Origin: Bubalus kerabau | Taxonomy: Eukaryota; Chordata; Mammalia; Artiodactyla; Bovidae | Length of the DNA stretch: 64,000 nt | Direction of reading: 5' to 3' | Assembly (NCBI RefSeq): GCF_029407905.1 | Contig: NC_073627.1 | Coordinates: 160,151,697 to 160,215,696 of the forward strand | The notes under the pieces: model-generated | What the model saw: only the letters and a program-made list of their open reading frames with translations | Told to the model about the DNA's origin: nothing | The model's database searches: none | Position numbers and translations under genes: made by a program | Shown here: positions 55,999-64,000 of the stretch, in pieces | Position numbering within the stretch: the first letter of the stretch is position 1 | Layout: every line of letters starts with the position of its first letter

Positions 55999-57345
55999 GA
56001 AAGTGGTATATTTCAACTAAGATACCAAGTTGTGGGCATAGAGATGGTCATAGTATTCTTTTCTTACCTTTTAATATCTATCAGATCAGTAGTGATGACA
56101 CCCCTTTCATTTCTGATATTACTAACTTATATATTTCCTCCCCACCCCCGGCCCCCCATGCCTTGGTTAGTTTGGTTGGAGGTTTATTACTTTTACTGTT
56201 CTTTTCAAAGAACCACTGTTTAGTTTCATTGATTTTCTCTAGTGGTTTCCTGTTATCAATTTGCTTGATTTCATCTTTTTCATTTTTCTTTTCTTCTGCT
56301 TATGTTTGTTTCATTTGCTCTTCTTTTATAAGGTAGAAGCACATATTATTTTAGGTTTTTTTCTAATAAAGTAATTGACTATTGCACTGATTGTTTACTC
56401 CTACATATCTTGATAAATTAACTTTTCATTTTTATTTAGTTAAATATGTTTTAAATTTCTCTTATATCTTCTTCCCCATCCTATGTATTATTTAAACGGG
56501 TTTTACTTATTTTTTAATTATATTTTATATCTTTCTATTCTTGATTTTTACTTTAATCCCATTGTAGCCTGAGTGTGTACTTTGCAATACTTAGTATTCC
56601 TTTAAATAGGCATTTTGTGTTTTGTGTTCTAGACTGTGGTTTATATTGGCAAATGTTTTTCTGTGAGTTTAAGAAAGGTGTATTCTGCTTCTCTTGGATA
56701 ACATATTCTGTAAATGTCAATAATATCCAATTATTTCATGGTGTCGTTTAGCTCATGTATTTTCTGTATTATTTCTGCCTGATGGACCTGTACATTGCTG
56801 ATTGTTGAAGTCACAAACAATAATAGTGAATTCTTCTGTTTCTCCTTACTTGTTTTCTCAGATTTTGCCTTATGTATTTTGACACTTCCTTGTTAGACAC
56901 ATTCACATTAGGGATTGCTATGTTTTCAAGTAAAGTATCCTTTATCACTATTTAATGCCATCTTCATCCCTGACAATTTGTCATGTTCTGAAATCAGTTT
57001 TATATGAAATTAATAGTTAGTCCAGATTATTTTTATTTTTCATGGTATATCTGTCTCTATCATTTTCTCTATCCCTTTCCTGTTAACCTTTGCATCTTTA
57101 TATTTTAAATGAGCTTTGTGAGACATATTTGCATTTGTTTTTATCTATCCTATTAGACAGTAACTTGAAATTTTTATATTTAGACCTTTCACATTTAAAG
57201 TGCTTAGTTGAACTAATCCTGGTTATATTTGTAACTGTTTTCTATTAACTATCCTTGTTATTTGTTTCCTTTTGTTTTGGATCTTTATATGCCTTCTCTG
57301 ATTTTGACTGATCATTTTACATAATTCCATATTTTCTCCTCTGTT

Positions 57346-58257
57346 CAGTTCACTTCAGTCACTCAATAATGTCCAACTCTTTGTTACCCCATGGACTGCA
57401 GCACATCAGGCTTCCCTGTCAATCACCAACTCCTGGAGCCTACTCCAACTCATGTCAATCATGTCAGTGATGCCATCCAACCATCTCATCCTCTGCTGTC
57501 CCCTTCTCCTGCCGCCTTCACTATTTCCCAGCATCAGGGTCTTTTCCATGGAGTCAGTTCTTTGTATTAGGTGGACAAAGAAATGGACTTTCAGCTTCAG
57601 CATCAGCCCTTCCAATGAGTATTCAGGACTAATTTCCTCTAGGATGGACTGGTTGGATCTCTTTGCAGTTTCCATGGCTACAGTCACCATCTGCAGTGAT
57701 TTTTAAGCCCCCAAAAATAAGGTCTCTCATTATTTCCATTGTTTCCCCATCTATTTTCCATGAAGTGATGGGACCAAATGCCATGATCTTAGTCTTCTGA
57801 ATGTTGAGTTTTAAGCCAACTTTTTGACTCTCCTCTTTCACTTTCATCAAAAGGCTCTTTAATTCTTCACTTTCTGCCATAAAAGTGGTGTCATCTGTGT
57901 ATCTGAAGTTATTAGTATTTCTCCTGGCAATCTTGATTCCAACTTGTGCTTCATTCTGCCCAGCATTTCACATGATGTACTCTGCATATAAGTTAAATAA
58001 GCAGGGTGACAATATACAGTCTTGATGGACTCCCTTCCTGATTTGAAACCAGTCTATTGTTCCATGTCCAGTTCTAACTATTGCTTCTTGATCTGCATAC
58101 AGATTTCTCAGGAGGCAAGTCAGGTGGTCTGGTATTCCCATCTCTTTAGGAATTTTGCACAGTTTGTTGTGATCCACACAGTCAAAGGCTTTGGCGTAGT
58201 CAATAAAGCAAAAGTAGATGTTTTTTCTGACACTCTCTTGCTTTTTCAATGAACAGA
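57346..58257 (-). mobile_element. BovB LINE 3' portion
   Basis: The tail is at the left ('cagttcacttcagtcac'). It covers the C-terminus, YADD region, motif B (FQIRKGVHQDCILSPCLFNL) and motif A (FCFIDYAKAFDCVDHNKL), truncated near 58255. A perfect 12-bp duplication, ttctcctctgtt, is at 57334-57345 and 58258-58269. A 93-codon frame (58249-57968) spans motif A to B. A small deletion after 'ctacagtcaccatc' and other indels break the rest. Confidence 0.94.
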
Positions 58258-59404
58258 TTCTCCTCTGTTAGCACATATTTTTTCTCTTTTTCTCTTAGTG
58301 GTGCCATAGAATTTGTAATATACACTTAAAATAAATCTGAGTCTATTTCAAATAATAGTATATCACTTCACATTAATGCAGGCACCTTAGAGAAAAGCAT
58401 TTTTGATTTGTTTCTCTTGATACTTTATAACAGTATTGTCACACATTTCACTTTTTATAGGTTATAAAAACCCAAATACATCATTGCTATTATTAACTTG
58501 AACAAATTTAATTGCATATCAATTAAGAATAAGAAAATATTTTATTTTACCTTTATATATTCCTTCTCTAACACTTTTCTTCATGTAGCTTTGAGTTTCT
58601 GACCTATGTAATTTTCTTTTTCAGTAAGCTTTTAGTATTTCCTGCAAGGCAAGTCTACTGAAAACTAATTCTCTTAATTTTTATTTTTCTGATGTAGTCT
58701 TTATTTCTTCTTCACTTTTGAACTAGAATTTCATCGAGAATTCTAGGTTAATTTTTCATTCAATATTTAAATATTTCACTCCACTCATTTCTTGCTTGTA
58801 TGGTTTGTCATGAGAAATTTGGCCTAATTCTTTTCTCTGTTTCTCTATAGGGTAAGGTGTTTCTTTTTACTGCTTTTTTTTTTCAACTTTTCTATCTTTG
58901 ATTACCTACAGTTAGAATATGATATGCCTTCTTTTAGGTTTTTGTTTTTGTTTTACATTTACCTTAGTCTGTGATCTGTCAGCTTCTTGCATCTGGGGCT
59001 TGTTGTCTGTCATATATTTGGAAGAAAATTAAAAATTATGTCAGCTACTACAAGTTCAAATATTTCTTCTGTTTCTTCTTGTGTTTTCTCTATGCACATG
59101 GAACATTTTGTAACTATCTCACAGCTCCTGAATATTCTATTGCTTTTCTTGTACTTTTTCACTTCTCTTTTCAGTATGGAAGTTTCTGTTGACCTGTCTT
59201 CAAGCTCTCTGAGTCTCAGTTGTGTCCAGTCTACTGATAAAACCATCAAAGGCATTTTTCATTTATGTCACAGGTTTTTTCATTTCTAGAATTACAATTT
59301 GATTCTTTCCTTAGAGTTTTCTTCTCTCTGCTTACATTGCCTATGTGTTCTTGTAAATCTACATTTTCCATGATAGTTCTTTACATTTTAATCATTTGCT
59401 TACT

Positions 59405-59828
59405 CACTAAGTCATGTCAAATTATGTGACCCCATGGACTGCAGCATGCCAGGCTTTCCTGTCCTTCACTGTCTCCTGGAGTTTGCTTAAACTCATGTCC
59501 ATTACAGAGAAGGCAATGGCAACCCACTCCAGCACTCTTGCCTTGCAAATCCCATAGACGGAGGAGCCTGGTAGGCTGCAGTCCATGGGGTCCTGAACAG
59601 TCGGACACGACTGAGCGACTTCACTTTCACTTTTCACTTTCATGCAATGAAGAAGGAAATGGCAACCCACTCCAGTGTTCTTGCCTGGAGAATTCCAGGG
59701 ATGGCAGAGCCTGGTGGGCTGCCGTCTATGGGGTCGCACAGAGTTGGACACGACTGAAGCGACTTAGCAGCAGCAGCAGCATGTCCATTGAGTCAGTGAT
59801 GCCATCCAACCACCTCATCCTCTGTATC
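59405..59828 (-). mobile_element. BovB 3' end, split by a BOV-A2
   Basis: Antisense BovB terminus at 59405-59503 and 59780-59828 ('ccatggactgcagcatg'; 'gtcagtgatgccatccaacc'). The two parts are continuous once the SINE is removed. Confidence 0.9.
59504..59779 (+). mobile_element. BOV-A2 SINE (dimeric)
   Basis: Two units and a CAG tail of four to five repeats. A 10-bp duplication, catgtccatt, is at 59494-59503 and 59780-59789. It is inserted in a BovB 3' end. Little diverged, so recent. Confidence 0.97.
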
Positions 59829-59869
59829 ACAGTTGCTTTAAATCCTTTTGTGATAATTCCAAAATCTCT

Positions 59870-59871
<2 letters not shown>

Positions 59872-59912
<41 letters not shown>
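59872..59912. repeat. (TA)n microsatellite, about 20 units
   Basis: Uninterrupted TA run within old L1 5' region sequence. Confidence 0.96.
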
Positions 59913-59916
<4 letters not shown>

Positions 59917-60041
59917 GTGCTGTATCTTGTTTTTTCAGATTGTGTTTTTGTCTTTCATTATGTCTTGTGATTTTCCACTGTAAATTCAACATGATACACT
60001 GGTTTAAAAAAAAAAAAAAAAAACTGAAGTAAGCAGGTCTT

Positions 60042-60269
60042 TATGGGCTTCCCAGTTGGCCCAATGGAAAGGAATCTGCCTGCCACTGCAGGAGAAGTAA
60101 GAGATGCTGCTTTGAGCCCTGGGTTGGGAAGATCCCCTGGAGTAGGAAACGGCAACCCACTCTAGTATTCTTGCCTGGAAAATTCCATGAACAGAGGAGA
60201 CTGGTGGGCTACAGTCCATGGAGTCACAAAAATTCAGACACAACTGAGCATGCACTCAATGCATATAAA
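60042..60269 (+). mobile_element. Bov-tA SINE
   Basis: Head 'gggcttcccagttggcc', body 'ctagtattcttgcctgg', BovB-like end 'gtccatggagtcacaaaa'. An 8-bp duplication, caggtctt, is at 60034-60041 and 60270-60277, within the old L1. Confidence 0.94.
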
Positions 60270-60808
60270 CAGGTCTTCAGTGTGATATTTTATGCTTGTT
60301 AGCCTAGAAGTTAGACTGTGGCTCATGTTTGTTTTAGATATAGTATCAAATTCTAAAATTTTCTAGTTTTTGTCTTCCCTATGGTCTTTGGTTTCTCAAG
60401 AGACTCTTTGTTAAATAAGGTCTGAGCTTTGCAGTTATTTCCTTTCTAACCCCTGACATTATAAAGAAACAGTATTAATGTGATGGTAAGGAATGGAACA
60501 GGTGAAGCATTCTAAAATTCTATAATTAAATCTTAGTTTCTAGTAAGTCTGTGCCACCAGGCTATGGACCTTCACAAATGCTTTTCAGTTTTGTTTTGTT
60601 TTTTCCCTCCCTTTAGTTGAAATAGGAAAGCTTGGTAAAATTGGAGCTGGGTTTTCTCCTTCTCTATATTTAAAGTGAGAGGAGGCTGTAGTCAGATATT
60701 TCCTTTCTCCCAAAATAGCTGGGCCCTGGTAACACAATTTCTTCTAATGGCAGCCTTTGGGTGTTTAGGAGACAGAAGTATCTGAGCATATTTCAAAAAG
60801 TTACTTTT

Positions 60809-60982
60809 CCCAGTGCACCAGCCCCAAGCTTCCTGTATCCTGCTGGGGAGGGAGGTGGGAGGTGGGGTTCAGGATTGGGAACACATGTACACCCATGGTG
60901 GATTCATGTTGATGTATGACAAAACCAATACACTGTTGTAAAGTAATTAGCCTCTAATTACAATAAATAAATTTAATTTTTA
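60809..60982 (+). mobile_element. Bovine-type L1 3' end, strongly 5'-truncated
   Basis: Only about 175 bp of 3' UTR ('cagtgcaccagccccaagc', 'catggtggattcatgttg') and an A-rich tail. A perfect 14-bp duplication, aaaaagttactttt, is at 60795-60808 and 60983-60996. Confidence 0.95.
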
Positions 60983-61420
60983 AAAAAGTTACTTTTTTCC
61001 TCCTTTTCTTGGAGGGTAGAGAGGATTTTTCTCCAACCTTCACTCTGAGAACATGGTGGGGCTTCCAGAATTAAAACTCATGAATAATATTGAATTCCTC
61101 CTAAAGTTGGGCTTTCAGGTGTTTCCTCTCTCAAACTTGACAGGCCTCACTTTCCAGCAATTAGAAATTATCTTTAAGTTCTCCTGTAAGTTTTTGGCTC
61201 CAGCAGCTGCTCAACTTAAGACATGATTCTCTGTATTCATTTATCTTTTTAGTTTAGGGGATAGTGATTTTCTTTGTGACTTTAATTATGTGATGGATCA
61301 AAAAAGAGTTTTTGATTTTCAGTTTGTTCAGGTTTTTCTTGTGAGGAAGGGAGTAATGAAGTCTATGTTATTTATGTGTCAGGCTGAAACTGGAAGTCTT
61401 GCTACATTTTAAATGCAAAC

Positions 61421-61806
61421 TACTCAAATTATTTATCAAGTCTATTGCTAATAATAGGTGTTCTCAGGTTATAAACATGATTTTAAGACTAAAACCTGGA
61501 TGTACACTACACCTTTGACTGTCTAATAACCTTCTTTGCACCTCTCTTTCCTCTCACTGGAGTGCAAAGAGGTGTTTTGATCCCCTAAACACCAAAAAGC
61601 AACACTGATAATCCAGCTTTCCTCCTCTGCTGTTGCTCTTTTATGACTCTTCACTAGTATTATGTAGACAAGAGACTTCCTTGTGCAGTGATTTTCTTCT
61701 TAGGGTTCCAAACAGGAACAGATGAAAATCTGTTCTACTTTCAGTTTTCTCCTCATGTTTCTAATATATTTCTCATGTATGACTTTGGCTTAAAGAGGTG
61801 GGTATA
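61421..61806. other. No gene recognised
   Basis: Unassigned DNA between the old L1 5' end and the young inverted L1. The left target site of the young L1 should lie at its right edge. Confidence 0.5.
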
Positions 61807-63322
61807 TTGGTAGCTTGATAGGGATTGCATTGAATCTATAGATTGCTTTGGGTAGTATACTCATTTTCACTATATTGATTCTTCCAATCCATGAACATGG
61901 TATATTTCTCCATCTGTTAGTGTCCTCTTTGATTTCTTTCACCAGTGTTTTATAGTTGTCTATATATAGGTCTTTAGATTCTTTAGGTAGATATATTCCT
62001 AAATATTTTATTCTTTCCATTGCAATGGTGAATGGAATTGTTTCCTTAATTTCTCTTTCTGTTTTCTCATTATTAGTGTATAGGAATGCAAGGGATTTCT
62101 GGGTGTTGATTTTATATCCTGCAACTTTACTATAGTCATTGATTAGTTCTAGTAATTTTCTGGTGGAGTCTTTAGGGTTTTCTATGTAGAGGATCATGTC
62201 ATCTGCAAACAGTGAGAGCTTTACTTCTTCTTTTCCAATTTGGATTCCTTTTATTTCTTTTTCTGTTCTGATTGCTGTGGCCAAAACTTCCAAAACTATG
62301 TTGAATAGTAATGGTGAAAGTGGGCACCCTTGTCTTGTTCCTGACTTTAGAGGAAATGCTTTCAGTTTTTCACCATTGAGGATAATGTTTGCTGTGGGTT
62401 TGTCATATATAGCTTTGATTATGTTGAGGTATGTTCCTTCTATTCCTGCTTTCTGGAGAGTTTTTATCATAAATGGATGTTGAATTTTGTCAAAGGCTTT
62501 CTCTGCATCTATTGAGATAATCATATGGTTTTTATTTTTCCATTTGTTAATGTGGTGTATTACATTGATTGACTTGCGGATATTGAAGAATCCTTGCATC
62601 CCTGGGATAAAGCCCACTTGGTCATGGTGTATGATCTTTTTAATGTGTTGTTGGATTCTGATTGCTAGAATTTTGTTAAGGATTTTTGCATCTATGTTCA
62701 TCAGTGATATTGGCCTGTAGTTTTCTTTTTTTGTGGGATCTTTGTCCGGTTTTGGTATTAGGGTGATGGTGGCCTCATAGAATGAGTTTGGAAGTTTACC
62801 ATCCTCTGCAATTTTCTGGAAGAGTTTGAGCAGGATAGGTGTTAGCTCTTCTCTAAATTTTTGGTAGAATTCAGCTGTGAAGCCGTCTGGACCTGGGCTT
62901 TTGTTTGCTGGAAGATTTTTGATTACAGTTTCAATTTCCGTGCTTGTGATGGGTCTGTTAAGATTTTCTATTTCTTCCTTGTCGAGTTTTGGAAAGTTGT
63001 ACTTTTCTAAGAATTTGTCCATTTCTTCCTCGTTGTCCATTTTATTGGCATATAATTGTTGATAGTAGTCTCTTATGATCCTTTGTATTTCTGTGTTGTC
63101 TGTTGTGATCTCTCCATTTTCATTTCTAATTTTATTGATTTGATTTTTCTCCCTTTGTTTCTTGATGAGTCTGGCTAACGGTTTGTCAATTTTATTTATC
63201 CTTTCAAAGAACCAGCTTTTGGTTTTGTTGATTTTTGCTATGGTCTCTTTTGTTTCTTTTGCATTTATTTCTGCTCTAATTTTTAAGATTTCTTTCCTTC
63301 TACTAACCCTGGGGTTCTTCAT
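61790..63322 (-). pseudogene. L1 ORF2 reverse transcriptase segment, 510 codons open
   Basis: An unbroken RT frame with all main motifs: SPGPDGF (142-148), NYRPISL (201-207), IDAEKAFDKI with the motif A Asp (271-280), TRQGCPLSPLLF motif B (329-340) and catalytic FADD (372-375). The frame remains open upstream of the first Met to the inversion junction, about 61 more codons. The last codons (YPPL) come from flanking DNA. The endonuclease and the C-terminal Cys-rich part are separated or missing, so it is dead as an L1 despite an intact RT core. Confidence 0.95.
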
Positions 63323-63505
63323 TTCTTCCTTTTCTAGTTGCTTTAGGTGTAGAGTTAGGTTATTTATTTGACTTTTTTCTTGTTTCTTGAGGTGTGCCTG
63401 TATTGCTATGAACTTTCCCCTTAGGATTGCTTTTACCGTGTCCCACAGGTTTTGGGTTGTTGTGTTTTCATTTTCATTCGTTTCTATGCAAATTTTGATT
63501 TCTTT
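61807..63505 (-). mobile_element. Young bovine-type L1: inverted 5' segment
   Basis: Antisense L1 ORF2 from the end of the endonuclease linker (right edge, near 63505) to just past the RT thumb (left edge 61807, 'ttggtagcttgatag'). It is joined directly to a sense L1 piece at 63506. Aligned to the L1 at 9797-11903, the inverted piece ends at the base matching 10203 and the sense piece starts at that matching 10287, so about 83 bp are missing. This is the signature of twin priming. Confidence 0.96.
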
Positions 63506-64000
63506 AGAAAGAAGAATGGAACTGGAGGAATCAACCTACCGGACTTCAGGCTCTACTACAAAGCCACAGTTATCAAGACAGTATGGTACTGGCACAAAGA
63601 CAGAAATATAGATCAATGGAACAAAATAGAAAGCCCAGAGATAAATCCACGCACATATGGACACCTTATCTTTGACAAAGGAGGCAAGAATATACAATGG
63701 ATTAAAGACAATCTCTTTAACAAGTGGTGCCGGGAACTCTGGTCAACCACTTGTAAAAGAATGAAACTAGAACACTTTCTAACACCATACACAAAAATAA
63801 ACTCAAAATGGATTAAAGATCTAAATGTAAGACCAGAAACTCTAAAACTCCTAGAGGAGAACATAGGCAAAACACTCTCTGACATACATCACAGCAGGAT
63901 CCTCTATGACCCACCTCCCAGAATATTGGAAATAAAAGTAAAAATAAACAAATGGGACCTAATTAACCTTAAAAGCTTCTGCACATCAAAGGAAACTATT
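63506..64000 (+). mobile_element. Young bovine-type L1: sense 3' segment, runs off the window
   Basis: Sense ORF2 C-terminal sequence from 'agaaagaagaatggaactgg' to the window edge. It aligns without a gap to 10287-10781 with 6 differences in 495 bases. At 63725-63727 it has TGG where the other copy has TAG. The 3' UTR, poly(A) and right target duplication lie beyond the window. Confidence 0.96.

Larger units (their letters stand above)
55999..61420 (-). mobile_element. Very old L1 LINE, endonuclease to 5' UTR, with nested insertions
   Basis: Antisense L1 words run through the whole stretch. The ORF2 linker ('cttttcaaagaaccactg') and endonuclease region ('ttgttgaagtcacaaac', 'aatgagctttgtgagac') occupy 56000-57345. 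L1M-type ORF1/5' region text ('gtttgtcatgagaaatttgg', 'ttcaaatatttcttctg') covers 58270-59400. The 5' UTR ('gtttttgattttcagtttg') is near 61305. Inserts are a BovB (57346-58257), a BovB with BOV-A2 (59405-59828), a Bov-tA (60042-60269) and an L1 3' end (60809-60982). No ORF is intact. Confidence 0.75.

Noticed and set aside
55675..56336. Overlapping plus-strand frames rich in Phe, Leu and Ser
   Set aside because: They read through antisense BovB and L1; T-rich antisense LINE DNA gives hydrophobic frames resembling membrane proteins.
59538..60032. 164-codon plus-strand frame
   Set aside because: It strings together BOV-A2, a BovB end and a (TA)n run (the Ile-Tyr repeat); it is not a gene.

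Overview
The window is ruminant nuclear DNA, AT-rich and packed with transposable elements. I recognise no host protein-coding gene. The host call rests on element content: BovB (an RTE-clade LINE with the ACTGA-type tail), bovine-type L1, BOV-A2 and Bov-tA SINEs, and older CHR-1/CHR-2 SINEs. BOV-A2 together with BovB points to Pecora (cattle, buffalo, sheep, goat or deer). I cannot tell which species. Every long open frame is a piece of a LINE ORF2, and the short frames are chance frames in repeats or AT-rich DNA. Layout. 1-2.7 kb: AT-rich DNA with a worn L1 3' end. 2.7-7.1 kb: an old L1 interrupted by a BOV-A2 and two BovB copies in opposite orientations. 7.1-9.6 kb: SINE cluster and a Tigger-like transposase remnant. 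9.74-11.9 kb: young 5'-truncated L1 whose 5' junction is a perfect 63-bp palindrome. 13.4-17.0 kb: a long BovB split by a younger BovB in the opposite orientation. 17-28 kb: mostly old or unique DNA with a HAL1/L1 ORF1 relic, ERV-type LTRs, MIRs and a decayed 28S rRNA pseudogene. 28-29.9 kb: old L1 with a BovB insert. 30-43.6 kb: dense BovB and Bov-tA, including a near-full-length BovB (34.6-37.6 kb) and the best preserved BovB 3' half (41.8-42.8 kb). 43.6-49 kb: sparser, with MIR, Bov-tA, a mariner-type miniature element and a MER5-like element. 49-54.6 kb: BovB fragments with unusual structure. 55.7-61.4 kb: one very old antisense L1 carrying several younger insertions. 61.8-64.0 kb: young L1 with an inverted 5' part, running off the window end. 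The elements form a stratigraphy. MIR, HAL1, MaLR-like and old L1 pieces are hosts; CHR SINEs are intermediate; BovB, BOV-A2, Bov-tA and young L1 insert into them, often with clear target-site duplications. The SINEs carry no protein; by established knowledge they depend on LINE machinery, and the Bov-tA and BOV-A 3' ends visibly resemble the BovB 3' end here. The most interesting material is junction architecture: the foldback palindrome, a textbook L1 inversion, and three BovB copies with inversion-like or tailless structures. Family names come from memory of consensus sequences, since no database search was possible, and element boundaries without a stated duplication are good to roughly 10-30 bases.
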